Positions 10,379 through 22,306 of a stretch of 64,000 nt of DNA are shown here, piece after piece. A program made the translations under genes and the position numbers. The DNA is taken from the NCBI RefSeq assembly GCF_008728515.1, contig NC_044976.1, positions 31,767,376-31,831,375 of the forward strand, read 5' to 3'. The notes beneath the pieces were generated by a model. It saw only the letters and a program-made list of their open reading frames with translations, was not told where the DNA came from and made no database searches. This stretch comes from Papio anubis. Its lineage: Eukaryota > Chordata > Mammalia > Primates > Cercopithecidae. Position 1 is the stretch's first letter, and each line of letters starts with the position of its first letter.

Positions 10379-11179
10379 TACATGAATGATTTGTAATGAC
10401 TGTATCTTTCCCTCTCGCTCTCTGAGCATATATTTTAAATTTATAATACCTAATGTCTTACTATTTTTACATTTAGATTATTTCTAATTTCCCTGTTATA
10501 ACATATCAAGCAATATCTTCATGCAAATATCTTTGCATAATTCCCAGAAGTAGGATTACCGGGTCCTAGGTTGTATTCATTGGGAACCTTTGGATGTAAA
10601 TAAATCAATTCAGGCTAGAATAAGCAAAAAGCCTCTCAGAGAAGAGAACCCAAGGGTGGATTTGCAGCCAGACTTCACAAAGGTAGAGGACAAGGGACTG
10701 AAGGCCCATCAGAAACCAAGGACATTTTCCCACGTCTCAATCATTCTCTTTCTGCACACAGGATTGTTCTACTTTTTGGTCCACATGGAAAGTAGAAGAG
10801 CAGCAATTCATTGCACTTGGATTTTTATCTTCTCTTTTCAGGAGATGGGTCCAGGCAAAGGTAGAATCTCTTGGGTCCTATTTCAAGTTCCCAAGAGAGA
10901 ACATCTGACTGCCCCTGCTGCAGCCAGCTCAGGTGTCCACCTCTGGTCCAAGCTTCTGTGGTTGAGGGGCAGGTGTGTGCGTGGAGGGGTGTCACAATGT
11001 AGAAACAGCTGCCAAGTGCCCACGGGAGAGGGGCAGTTAAAGAGAACATTATGAGTGGCACAAGCACCACAACGTGATTTGAATGTGTAGCTAACCATAT
11101 TGTGCTAAGGTTTTGATATGCAATTCTCAAACCACCTATCACTAAGTGGGCATCTTCCTGCAACCTTCCTAAATGGATA

Positions 11180-11425
11180 ATCACTTAAAAAATTATCATG
11201 ACACATGTGTACACTCATGCTCTTAGCAGCGTTATTCACAAAAGCTAAAAGGTAGAAGCACCCCAACTGTCCATAGAAGGATGAACAGATGAACAAAATG
11301 TGGTCTATACTAATGTTATTAATAAATATAGACCACATGTGTGGAATGCTATTCTGCCTTAAAAAGGAAGGAAACTCTGACACATGTTATAACATGGATG
11401 AACCCTGAAGATATTATGAATTCTG
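11180..11425 (+). mobile_element. Old L1 3' fragment
   Basis: Contains L1 3' blocks ccaactgtccatagaaggat, gaacaaaatgtggtctata and ttctgccttaaaaaggaagg followed by acatggatgaaccctga. Carries a perfect 12 bp inverted repeat (11298-11309 with 11327-11338). Confidence 0.75.
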
Positions 11426-11570
11426 CATTTTTCTTTGATTGTTACTGCTGTTGTTTACATTTGCCCAATATAATCTCTGGCCATCCTTTTATCTTTAAAC
11501 TGTGTCACAGTGTCTTAGTCATGTTCCTGGTATAGAAAATATAGTTGAATATTATTTACGTTAATCTAAG

Positions 11571-11932
11571 TGTATTAGTCCATTTTCATGCTGCTGATAA
11601 AAACACACCTGAGACTGGGGAATTTACAAAAGAAAGAGGTTTATTGGACTTGCAGTTCCACGTGGCTGGGGAGGCTTCATAATCATGGTGGAAGGTGAAA
11701 GGCATGTTTCACATGGAGCCAGACAAGACAAGACAGAGCTTGTGCAGGGAAACTCCCATTGTTTAAAACCATCAGATCTTGCGAGACTTATTCACTATCA
11801 CAAGAATAGCACGGGAAAGGCCCGCCCCCATAATTCAATTACCTCCCATCAGGTTCCTTCCACAACATATGGGAATTGTGGGAGTTACAATTCAAGATGA
11901 GATTTGGGTGGGGACACAGCCAAACCAGATCA
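11571..11932 (-). mobile_element. Solo MaLR LTR (MST/THE1 type, minus)
   Basis: A complete LTR in reverse: begins TGTATTAGTCCATTTTCATG and ends ggggacacagccaaaccaga followed by tca. It is flanked on both sides by the 5 bp duplication CTAAG (11566-11570 and 11933-11937), so it is a solo LTR left by LTR-LTR recombination or the usual fate of this family. Confidence 0.9.
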
Positions 11933-13079
11933 CTAAGAATCTTTGTTTGTTAACAGGAAATTGAACTTTAATAAATTTGCATTTTTCATTATAATTGAAT
12001 GATTTTATTCCACTGCTTTATCTTATTTTGTGCTTGCTGTATCTTTGTCCTTGAATAGTTTGCTTTGTTTTCTGCCTTTTATATTTGGATTATCTTTTAC
12101 ATGTTTTTTTCTTTTAGTGATTTAGAAGTATTCTATTTTAAATATATTCGTGACTAAAATATATACTCAAAATCTTTATTTCTGTAGTGATCAAAGTCAG
12201 CAATTGGATAATAGATATTGATTCCACTTTCACAAAAGATAAGGACATTCTCTTATCCCTTTCCACCTTCTTGCACATTTATTAATATAAAATAATTATT
12301 TTTAGTCTTTTAAGAATTATTGTATTTGCACTGCTTTGAATTCATGTTTCCATTATTATTTAGCTTTAAGTTTGTGCTTAGCTAGTATCAACACTTCCCA
12401 TTTTTATCTTTTATTTTATACATCTTGTCTATTTTGAGTTATTGGTTCATCTGGAGTTCATCCGGAGTTACAGTCATCCTGGAGTTACAGTCCAGCTTCA
12501 GATAGAGTGGCACTAATTGTAAAATCTTGAATCCCTGCAAATAACAATTTCCTGCATTCACACGTGAAGCCCCCAACTTTTTCTCCCCCTTCAACATCAC
12601 CTCCTTCATTTTCTGTAATCTAATGTCAAAAATTAGCCTGAGAGTTGTCTGATTTCGGTTCCCTTGAGCTAACTTGCTCAGCCTGGATTCTTGTAGATTT
12701 CCCCTACTCCTCATCCTTATAAATTGAAAACATTGCCAGCTTCTTTTTTATTTCTCTTGGTATACAGAGAGCTCCTTTATATACATAGGTTTTCTTTCAT
12801 CTCAGAAAAGTTTTTTCATTTCCATTTTGTTCCTTTCTTCCTGAATGCTTGTTATCAGTGTCTTGGCTCTTTGTCCACTGGGTCTCCTTATTTCTCATCT
12901 TCTATCTTCTCTCTACCACTTTCACGCCTCTGCCCTTCTCCGTATTTGTGTTGAGATTTTCAGGTTTGTCCTCCCCATCTTTGCATTGTTTTTCTACAGT
13001 GTTGCTTCTTCTCTCTGCTGATTCTTGTGCTGATGAAAATTATGCTATTCTGTTTCTTTTCAGTCTTACTATTTTTTAG

Positions 13080-13680
13080 TATCTAGTTTCCCTTGGAAAT
13101 AAAAGTTTTAATTTGGAGCAGCCACAAAGGTATGGGAGAAGTTGGAAGTATAGTACAAAAATCTTTTTCCATGAACCATTTGCTAGTAAGTCGCCAGCAT
13201 GATGCCCTATAACCCCAGAATATCTTAGTGTATTTCCTACAAACAAGCACATTCTCCCACATAACCACAAAACAACCATCAACATTGAGAAATTAACACT
13301 GACATATTACTGCCATCGAATCTTCACATCTCCTTCAAGTTTCACTTGTTTTACCGATAAATTCCTTGAAAATTTATTGATCCAGTTCTGAATCACATGT
13401 TGCATTTCATTATCACGTCTCTTTGGTCTCCTTTAGTCTGGAATGGTTCCCGTGTCTTTACTTGACCTTCAGGACTTTTACACTTTTGAAGATTGCCTGT
13501 CGGGGAGTTGACACTATGTCCTTCAAGTTAGGTTTGCCTGGTGTTTCCTCCTGATTACGTTCAGCTTATGCTTCTGTGACTGGATAATCACAGAACTGAT
13601 GCTAGCTTCTTCTCACTGTATCCTCTCAGCCAGGGTATGATTTCAATTTGTCCCATTATCGATGAGGTGGGTGTGTCTTC
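13080..13680 (-). mobile_element. Old L1 fragment (minus)
   Basis: Blocks such as gtttgcctggtgtttcctcc, ctgatgctagcttcttctca and caatttgtcccattatcgat match a mammalian L1 3' region as I recall it in reverse. The flanking 12000-13080 is AT-rich and probably also LINE-derived, but I cannot assign it. Confidence 0.55.
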
Positions 13681-13789
13681 CAGTCTTCTCCACTTCTTTT
13701 TCCCTTTGTTATTATTGTGTGTGTGTGTGTGTGGTGGTGGGTAGTCTGAAGTTATGTAAATATCCCATTCCTTAAAATAACTTGTAATT

Positions 13790-14092
13790 GGCTGGGCGTG
13801 GTAGCTCATGCCTGTAATCCCAGCACTTTGGGAGGCCGAGGCAGGCAGATCACGAGGTCAGGAGATGGAGACCATCCTGGCTAACACGGTCAAACCCCGT
13901 CTCTACTAAAAATACAAAAAAATTAGCTGGGCGTGGTAGCGGGTGCCTGTAGTCCCAGCTACTCAGGAGGCTGAGGCAGGAGAATGGTGTGAACCCAGGA
14001 GGCGGAGCTTGCAGTGAGCCGAGATTGCACCACTGCACTCCAGCCTGTGCAACAAAGAGAGACTCCATCTCAAAAAAAAAAAAAAAAAAAAA
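13790..14092 (+). mobile_element. AluY SINE
   Basis: Full-length plus-strand Alu from ggctgggcgtggtagctcat to a pure A tail; tgtaatt before and after suggests a short target-site duplication. It has no monkey-lineage markers that I can see. Confidence 0.92.
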
Positions 14093-14099
14093 GTGTAAT

Positions 14100-15020
14100 T
14101 AATGTCTGTGTGGATATACATAGTATTCTGCTTGATTCGATAGGTTACCACCATTTCTTGCTATTTTAAAAGACTTTGATTCTCAAATTATTCCCAATAT
14201 GGTCAGTGAGAACCCCTCCAAGCCAGCTTCTATGTCCCTTTGGCATGTCTCCATCATGCCTTGGGCATTTCCTTACTTTCTGCCATAAGATATTCCTGGT
14301 TTGTTTTCTACTTTCTCTGCCCCAGGCTTGGGATCAGCCATTTCTTCAAGAAACCCTGGTCCATTTTAGCAGAAAATGTTGTTTAGGAACCAATGCCTAG
14401 ATTCAGGAACTAATGAGCTAGATGTGCTCATTACTACTGAAGAATCACCGCTCTGAAGCCTTCTCAGTAGAAAGAGCTAAGAAATGTATGTGCATACGCA
14501 CATGTACTCATACATGCCCCACCCACACACTCATATTTTCTTCCATTTCTCTACACATTGAAAACCATAAGCTCACACTGATACATCCAATTCAAATTTA
14601 ACACCATTGGGTATATTATAATTTTTGCTCTCTATATAGTTCTAACCCTCTTCTCTGACAGTGAGACACCTGCCTTCTATTGTCCTTAAGGTATTAACTT
14701 ATTTGATCAATAACCCATCTGGAACCAAGGTCTCATTTCTGCTGACCCCTCCCTCCTCACTCTACTTGGGCTCTGACTTCCTTTGCTGGGCTGATCTTTC
14801 TCTGTGTGGATGCCCGACTTCCTCTGCTTGGGCTCCAATACCCTACATAGGTGTCTGCTCATCCTGCACAGAGCTCTGACACCTTGTGTCAGCTCCATCC
14901 CTGTACAGATACCTAAACTGCAGTTGCCCGTGCCAGGCAGCCCATCAGTGTGGCTCCCCCTGACACCCCAGCCTGGGCTACAATGGTTCACACTCCCTCT
15001 TGCCTGACAAGTATGGATGC
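14100..15020. other. Intronic, no gene seen
   Basis: Pyrimidine-rich sequence between an AluY and an MST LTR. 14480-14600 with alternating acgcacatgt-like stretches resembles an L1 3' end. Open frames here lack splice context and homology that I recognise. Confidence 0.4.
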
Positions 15021-15400
15021 TGTATTAGTCTGTTCTCACACTGCTAATAAAGACATACCCGAGATTGGGTAATTCATAAAGGAAAGAGGTTTAATTGACT
15101 CACAGTTCAGCATGGCTGGGGAGGCCTCAGGAAACTTGCAATCATGGGAGAAGGGGAAGCAAACATGTCTTTCTTCACATGGCAGCAGGAAGGAGAAGAA
15201 TGAGAGCCCAGCAAAGGGGAGAAGACCCTTATAAAACCACCAGATCTTGTGAGAACTAACTCACTATCATGAGAACAGGATGGGGGAAACTGGCCCCCAT
15301 GATTCAATTATCTCCACCTGGTCCCTCCCACGACATATGGGGATTATGGGAACTACAATTCAAGATGAGATTTGGGTGGGGACACAACCAAACCATATTA
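15021..15400 (-). mobile_element. MaLR LTR (MST type, minus)
   Basis: Second LTR of the same family and orientation as 11571-11932: TGTATTAGTCTGTTCTCACA start and ggggacacaaccaaaccata end. Flanks GATGC and GACGT agree at only 3 of 5 bases. The 3.1 kb between the two LTRs shows no MaLR internal sequence that I recognise, so they are more likely two insertions. Confidence 0.85.
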
Positions 15401-16085
15401 GACGTCTTTGCTTTGTCCCAACTCACAGCTTTAGGACTGAATTGTTCAAGGGGGGAAGGGAAGAGATTTAGCTTTTCTTTTATTTATCTCTTGGCCAGAC
15501 CTTTCTTTTCATTTGTGTGCTGCCTGAACATTTCACCTGTTATTTGGAGTCCATGTTATCTAGATTTATACTAGAAGAAGATGCTTCCCCAAATTTATTT
15601 CTATTACTTCTAGTTCCTAAACCATGTTTTCTTCAAGGGCATTTTTCTCTGTAATTCAAATTTCATGTTCTAATTTTTAATGTTATAAAATCTTTCACAG
15701 GTCTCCTTAAGGTGTTTTTCCTTTTTCTTATTGATCCTCATATGAAAAGAAAGTTCCTTAGGGCTGTTTGCCTGGAGAAAGGCAAAAATTCTTTCCCCAA
15801 CCCCACTTTCAGTGTCCACTTTTTGCAAGTCTAGCTCCTTTTTTTCTTTAGTTCTTATCTTGAATATCCACTCTTAGGTTTTCCACAATTACTTTGCATG
15901 GAATTCTCCAAGTTTTTGTTTACTATCTTATCCTTTTATGTCTTTTGTAGCATTGGTTATGATTCACAAAAATTTTGTCCTCTTAGTTGCTCATTATCTC
16001 TCTCTCCTTGGAGCAGGAAAGCTGTCTGGGGAGCAGACATTTCACAGAGCAGGAAGCATGAACACTTAGTAACACAGGAAAGCAT
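15401..16085. other. Intronic, no gene seen
   Basis: T-rich sequence, probably old LINE in reverse, but without a block I can name. No coding potential. Confidence 0.4.
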
Positions 16086-16830
16086 GCTCTGCCTCATCAC
16101 AAGTACACAAGTGAAATGACATTTCATGCATCTACCAGATTGGTAGAAATGTAAAGTCTGCTAAAACCCCGTGTTTTCAAGGATGTAGAGCAATAGGAAC
16201 TCTATTTCAGTTGCTGGGAAGAGTGTAAATGGTTATAACTGCTTCTAAGATAAATTGGGCATTACCTAGTGAAACTAAATACGTGGATATTTACAATCTC
16301 ACAACTCCACACAGACATGTACTGAAGAGAAACCCTTGTAGGTGTTCACAATAAGGAATAAGCAACAATGTTCATATTGCTTGAAATGAAACAACTTAAG
16401 TGTTAACAGTAGACTAAATACATGGTTATATTGTCATGCAATGAAATCATACAGCATTGAAAAATGAGTTAAGTACAGTCACATGCACCAACATGAATTT
16501 CAAAAACTCAATTTTGAGTGAGAAAAGCAGGTTGCAGAAGAACATTTATAGAATGATTGTCTTTACATAACAGAAATAACATGCAAAATTAAAGAACATA
16601 TTTTTGGAGACACAGATATGGAGTAAAATAAAAAGAAAAGCAATGAATGATTAACCAAAAGTACAGGATCATGGTTAATTCTCAGGGTAGGGTAGGGGAA
16701 TGTGTTGAGGAAGGAACAGAGCTTGAAAGGCTTAGGTGTTCTTTGTCTTAGGCTCAATGATGGTGTTCATTTTATTACTTTTTAAACTGCACATACGTGT
16801 TACATATACTTTTTATATGTAGGATAAATT
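16086..16830 (+). mobile_element. Old L1 3' end
   Basis: L1 3' blocks in plus orientation: ccagattggtagaaatgtaa, caatgaaatcatacagcatt, caccaacatgaatttcaaaa and a final region with ttttattactttttaaactg. Antisense to CSMD2. Confidence 0.7.
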
Positions 16831-17021
16831 CCACAACTTACCAAAAGTTCTATGAGGCATGGAATGTGCCTCTCTTGCTCACTCATCCCCTAGTCCAGTG
16901 CCTCTCCCACTTGAACCTGCTGATCTGGGCACAGCAGTTCCTCCTCTCTTGCCCCAGACCCTTGCCTGCTCCTGTGGTCAATGAAGCCTTGGGCTATGGT
17001 CTAAGCTGGGAACGAATGGCT

Positions 17022-17705
17022 GTTTTAATCCATTCAGGCTGCTATAACAAATTACCATAGACTGGGTGACTTCTAAACAACAGAAATTTAGTCATCACAG
17101 TTCTAGAGGCTGGGAAGTCCAAGTTGAAGGGACTGGCAATTTTGATGTCTGGTAAGGGCCTGCTTACTGGTTCATGGACAGCTGTCTTTATGCTGTGTCC
17201 TCATGTGGTGAAAGGGGCAAATGAGTTTCCTGTGTTTCTTTTCTTTTCTTTATTTTCATTTTATTTTTTTGAGATGGAGTTTTGTTCTTGTTGCCCAGGC
17301 TGGAGCGCAATGGCATGCTCTTGGCTCACTGCAGCCTCTGCCTCCTGGGTTCAAGCGATTCTTCTGCCTCAGCCTCTTGAGTAGCTAGGATTACAGGCAT
17401 GTGCCACCACACCTGTCTAATTTTGTATGTTTAGTAGAGATGGGGTTTCTCCATGTTGGTCAGGCTGGTCTTGAACTCCTCACCTCAGGTGATCCACCCG
17501 CCTGGGCCTCTGTGTTTCCTAGCTCTTTCCACTGAGAAGGCTTCAGAGCAGTGATTCTGTAGGTCTCTGATAAAGGCACTAATTCCATTCATGAGGGCTC
17601 TGTTGTCTGACCTAATCGCCTCCCAAAGGCCCCACCTCCTAATACCATCACCTTGGGGGTTAGGATTTCAGCATATGAATTCTGGGGGGACCTAAGCATT
17701 TACAC
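17022..17705 (-). mobile_element. MLT1-type MaLR LTR (minus), split by an Alu
   Basis: Starts with ctgctataacaaattaccat and ctgggtgacttctaaacaac; after the Alu it resumes at ggcactaattccattcatga and ends catatgaattctggggggac. Together these make one LTR interrupted at 17239-17509. Confidence 0.75.
17239..17509 (-). mobile_element. AluS SINE, truncated (minus), inside an MLT1 LTR
   Basis: Minus Alu lacking its 5' end, flanked by tcctgtgtttctt and cctctgtgtttcct as a likely target-site duplication. It is younger than the LTR it interrupts. Confidence 0.88.
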
Positions 17706-17989
17706 CATGTGTAATGTCTCATCTGAGAGACAGAAGGAGCACTATGCCCTTAGGCAAGCACTCTCACTGAAAGACCTTACTGAGAAGAACTTGGAAATAA
17801 GGATGGCCTGGGGCTGTGCTGAGCCTCCTTTACCTGGTTCTGGTACAGGTGAGGGCTCAGGAATAGGAACAAGAGACCTGGCCTAGCATCAAGGTAACTT
17901 CACACCAAGACTGTCAATATCTAAATATAATACAAATAATCATGACAATGATGACTATTAGAACTATAATTTACTGATCATCTTTTGTA

Positions 17990-18190
17990 CTCTGTGCCTA
18001 GAGCTAAGGATTTCCAAACATTGTTTCATTTAACTCTAAGAAGTTAAGTACTTATATTATTCCTATTTTGTGCATAATAACACTGAGGCTCAGAAAGGTG
18101 AAACAACAGACAAGGTTACATAGCTTGTATGTGTCAGAGCCAAGGTTTGAACCTGTCTGTGACTCTGAAGTCCATACTCTATCACTCTAT
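17990..18190 (-). repeat. MIR SINE (minus)
   Basis: Reverse MIR blocks: ttgtttcatttaactctaag, actgaggctcagaaaggtga, ggttacatagcttgtatgtg and ggtttgaacctgtctgtgac. Confidence 0.8.
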
Positions 18191-18504
18191 AGGAAAGTCA
18201 CAAGTCAAAATGACAGAGTCTTAAAGCCTGGATCTCATTAGTGGAGCGACAAGTGTGCCCAACAAGAGGGGCATGGGAACTGAGCAGATGGAGGGGGCAG
18301 AGTCTCATTCCCACATTGCACTCACCCTGGATGATAGCTCCTGGGAATGGCAATCACAGCTACTTAGGCTCTTTACATCCTTGTTTCTCTCTGTCAGTTT
18401 CTGTTTCTTTCACTGCCTCTTTCACAGTCTTAGTGTGTTTCTGCTAGTGCATGCATGATGTAGTAACACTGTATAGTCACACCAGAGCAGATACTGTAGC
18501 AGAT

Positions 18505-18660
18505 ACTGCAGGGGCTGGGTTCTGTTTCCAGTTCTATCTACATGGTTTTGGGCAAGTACTTGAGCCTTCCTTTGCCCCATTTCTTCATTTGTAAAATGGG
18601 GGTTAGGATATTTGCCTTACTACCTCACAGAATTCTTACAGGTCACAAACTCCAAACCTG
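18505..18660 (+). repeat. MIR SINE
   Basis: Blocks ttctgtttccagttctatct, gggcaagtacttgagccttc, ttcttcatttgtaaaatggg and gcttacaggtc-like end. Partial. Confidence 0.65.
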
Positions 18661-19204
18661 TAATTCTACAGGTGAAGAAACTGAGGTCTCAAGTGCGGAA
18701 GGGACCTGTGCAAGGTTTCACACAGCTGGCCCCAGGTGGAGCTGGGAATAAAATCCAGCTTTCCTGATTTCTGGTTAAAATATCTGCAGTGATCTGTAAA
18801 TTGCAAATATGTGCATCATTCCATAGAAGGGCACAAGTCCACAGAGAACATTCTATAAGTTTCTCTAGGCAATTCCACTATAATAAAAATGAGGAAATAT
18901 CCAGATCCCTAACTTGGGACTCGTAGAAGAAAACAGGCTGCCAATAAAGACATATCTACCCTGAATTGTTCATACTCTTCCTACTCGAAATCACAATGCC
19001 TTCATTTGTGCACAAAAACACAGTGCTCCTTGAGAGGTCAGCAGAGGCCCTAGATCCCTTTGGAGAGGGAGATCGTGCTAGAAAATGCTAAGGGACAAGC
19101 TGGGGCACAGGTATAGGGACGACTCAGCCAGTGAGTTGATGTGAATGAGTGGACGTGGCACCAAGGATTGGGCTTCTGTGCCTCTCTGCCCTGGCAGTGT
19201 GGAA

Positions 19205-19397
19205 TAGGAGGAAAACTTGCATTTACAGAACCTTGCGCTGACAGCTCTCACATAGGCTAATACATTTAATTCTCATAACTCTGAAGACACTGAGGCTCCA
19301 AGAGGTTAATCAACTCACTCAAGGTCACTTGATCTGCAAATGGTGGAGCTGGGAGTCAAGCTCAGCCTTGACTTGAAAGCCTGGCCCTTCCCACCAG
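19205..19397 (-). repeat. MIR SINE (minus) next to a splice donor
   Basis: Reverse MIR: acatttaattctcataactc, actgaggctccaagaggtta, actcaaggtcacttgatctg, gtggagctgggagtcaagct. Its inner edge is about 20 bases from the donor at 19417. Confidence 0.8.
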
Positions 19398-19416
19398 GCC
19401 AGGTTTCCATACTGAC

Positions 19417-19562
19417 CGGAGAAAGCTATGGCGAAGATTCCCCCTGTGGCTGCATCGCGGTGGAACTTGAGCAGGACCTGGTTGGATGAGCTGTGCACTG
19501 TTTTCTTGGCCATGCTCCGGGTGAAGACGCCGAGCCGTGGTGCTGTTTGCTGTGGCCCATCC
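19417..19562 (-). CDS. CSMD2: CSMD2 exon, CUB domain C-terminal half (inferred CUB 13)
   Basis: Exon of 146 bp, phase 2 to 1. Acceptor TTTCCTATGTACAG, donor TCTCCG|GTCAGT, a weaker donor because of C at intron position 3. Encodes DGPQQTAPRLGVFTRSMAKK, TVHSSSNQVLLKFHRDAATG and GIFAIAFS. The closing CUB strand is GGIFAIAFS rather than the usual G-F-x-x-x-Y. No cysteine. A MIR lies in the intron from about 20 bases beyond the donor. The following intron is 14034 bp, the largest in the window. Confidence 0.95.
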
Positions 19563-20306
19563 CTGTACATAGGAAATAAGGTCCTGGCATATCACTAGTC
19601 ATCACAGCTGCCTGTTCCACTCGGTGCCATCGGTGGCCTTAGGACAGACCTGGAGTGGGAAGCTATGATTCTTTTTGTACCAAACTTCCCCACACCATGC
19701 CCTAGACACCTCTCCCAACCATTCCCAACTTGGTCTCCCAACATAGTTGATAGAATCGGTGAAGCTCACACTGATTCCTCATTCACCTGATTCTTCACTA
19801 GCCCAATGGGCTCCTGGGGGAAATTCAGGCTCCATGGAGCAAGGGTGTGGGTCTTACCACAGGTCCTCTCAGTCTGGGGCAGCACTAGGACAGGGCTCAG
19901 GAGCTGGTGTAGGAACCTGCTGCTATGCACACCGGCTCCATTTCCTTGTCTTCCAAGCAAAGAGTATACCCACAATGCCTTCTGGGGCAAAGGATTTCTT
20001 CTCTGAAACCTTATCTAACCCCTCCTATCTGTTCCTAGCCATTGCTTGGAAATCATGCTGGAACTTAACCCGGGGCAGTCTGGTTACAGTTATCCAAGCC
20101 CTGGGAATTTTGGAAGAGAATTCCCCTAACCCCTGATGATTCCCAGAATGGCAGTAACCACCAAACGAAGGAATTTTAAAATTATGTGCTCTTCCAAAGA
20201 TCCAGTGGTTTGGGAAGAAACTGTCCAGGAAACTGCACATATCAAATGCTAATTTGTATTCCCAATTTAAAATTAACTCTTTTTATATATAACTACATAA
20301 CTCAGA

Positions 20307-20503
20307 GCTGAGCTGTCCAATTCAGCCACTGCCAGCCACACATGGCTATTTACATTTAAATTATCAAGATTAAATAACATTTAAAAATCAGATCCTCAGT
20401 CATATCCAAATGCTCTGTAGCCAGTGACTACCATATTGGCCAGCATACACATAGAACATTTCCATCACTGCAGAAAGTTCTGCTGAAAAGTGCTGGCTCA
20501 GCA
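20307..20503 (-). mobile_element. MER5A-type hAT-Charlie MITE
   Basis: Begins gagctgtccaattcagccac and tggctatttacatttaaa; ends accatattggccagcata, acatttccatcactgcagaa and agttctgctgaaaagtgct. These are the two ends of MER5A, a non-autonomous hAT element. Confidence 0.75.
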
Positions 20504-20913
20504 CCAGATGACCAATGGGACATCACAAAATTTCACTTCAAATCTCTTCAATTAGTCTGGGTGGCTTAGCCCAGGTACATGTAGAATGTTGGTTTGAACT
20601 CTGGAAATACTAAGAAAAGTCTATGTACCCATGCCTACTCCCGTTAACACACCTGTTGGTACTTTCCCTGGCCCTGGCGGGGCTGCAGGCTGGGAGCCAC
20701 TGCCCTCCCATTCCTCTCCCTTCAAGGAGCCATAATGGCCCATTGCAGCTGAGCCCCATTCCACTATGTTTATTTGAAACCCAGGAGGCTGACAGCCTTT
20801 AAAACCACTCAGTTCTTGGTTTTTCTAAACCAATAGGTAACTGACTGGTAACCCAGTGTAGAACCCCACTAATACTCTTATCTAATTGGCTGTTGACATG
20901 GCACCTGGCCTAC

Positions 20914-21091
20914 CAGATGGTGATGAAATCTCCAGAGGGCTCTGTCTGCAGCAGGCTGAGGTTCAGGCGGACGCCATGGCCAATGGGCACGGTGATCAGC
21001 CAGACACAGTCTTGGGAGCTGGAGTACGGGCTAGGGAACCCCGGGGAGTACACAGTGCCGTTGGAAGAAGTGATATTCCCGCCACAAGGGA
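20914..21091 (-). CDS. CSMD2: CSMD2 exon, CUB domain N-terminal half (inferred CUB 13)
   Basis: Exon of 178 bp, phase 1 to 2. Acceptor CCTTCTTGGCAG, donor CATCTG|GTAGGC. Reads VPCGGNITSSNGTVYSPGFP, SSQDCVWLITVPIGHGVRLN and LSLLQTEPSGDFITIW. It carries three sequons (NIT, NGT, NLS), the densest potential glycosylation of the window. Both first-pair cysteines are present. The split point within the CUB differs from those of the other CUBs here and is the only phase 2 junction. Together with the next exon it makes 324 bp, in frame. Confidence 0.96.
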
Positions 21092-21564
21092 CTGCCAAGA
21101 AGGGAACACAAACGTAAGTGCAGGGCCTCGGTACCCACCTAAGAATTCAGATGGCTTCATGAGGAACTCCCAGCTCCTAGAACTAATCATCCTGTCAGGG
21201 AGGTCAGGTGGGATGTGGGAGGGGAGGCCAAGCTGACGATGGCCACACCTGTTTCTACCCACCAGTCCCCACAGAGAACACCCTGGCTAGCTCTCAACTG
21301 TCACTGCAGGCCCCTCTGTCTGTCTGCCTCAGCCTCCCTCTTTCTCTTTCTTATGAAGGGAACTGCCAAGAAGAAAGGATGCACTGAAGCTGTCCCCTTT
21401 CCCTTCCCAGCAATGGGAGGAAGCAGATGTTAGGGTCAGAGCTGCAGTGCTTTTGCTGGGAAGAGCTAAGAAATTGGGAAAATCTTTCTTTCTTTGATCT
21501 GCTCTTTCTAGAATAGTACTAGTGGTCTAGACTTTGAGTTGAGGGTTCCTGGGGTGAGGCTAAG

Positions 21565-21745
21565 GTTGGGTTCAAATCATAGCCGAACCATTTATTGAGC
21601 AGATACTCTTAGATAAGTAATTCAGCCTCTCTGAGTCTCCATTTCCTCGCCTGTAAAATGGGACTAAGAATACCTCCCCCATAGGATTGTGGTGGTGATG
21701 AGGTGAAACAATGCAGGCAAAATGTTCAGCCCAGGCGCTGGAAGA
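21565..21745 (+). repeat. MIR SINE
   Basis: Blocks gttcaaatcatagccgaacc, agataagtaattcagcctct, catttcctcgcctgtaaaat, ccataggattgtggtggtga. Confidence 0.8.
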
Positions 21746-22306
21746 GGAGGCATTTGCTATGTAGATAAGATCCTCTCTCCTTATCTTCCTGTTCCCCAAA
21801 AGCAACACCCAATTTTAGTCTCACTGATTTAGGCCTCAGGCAGGGGGATGAAGAGACTTTGACATCTTCATGGTATTCACAGTCAGTCACCAGGGAGGAA
21901 AACAGACAGGGATGGTGGAGAAAAATCCCCAAACACCATGGTCCAGAATAATGACTGTTGTAGCTGACATGGGGCATCGAGCAGACATCTGGACGGGGCA
22001 GACCAGACTGAGAGAGAATCCCAATAGACTCCAAGCAGAGGCCAGGGGTCCTGTGAATGCACATACATCCCGAAAGTGGTGCACAGGTACATGCCATCCC
22101 TGCTACATAAGCTGAATATCTCCTGGGTGCCAGGCACTGCCTGGGAGACAGTGGGGAGCAAGGTACTCTAGTTCTGTCCCAGGCACGCACACTACTGGGA
22201 CACAGCCAAACACACCAGCATCTGTAGCACAGGCTGGACCATGTCATCATTGTGAATGCCACAGGGGTGTTTGGGGGAGCCCTGCATCTGGTTTTGTAAG
22301 AAAGGA

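Noticed and set aside
11571..15400. Two same-orientation MST LTRs as a full provirus
   Set aside because: The intervening 3.1 kb shows L1, an Alu and unassigned sequence but no MaLR internal region, and the first LTR has its own complete 5 bp duplication.
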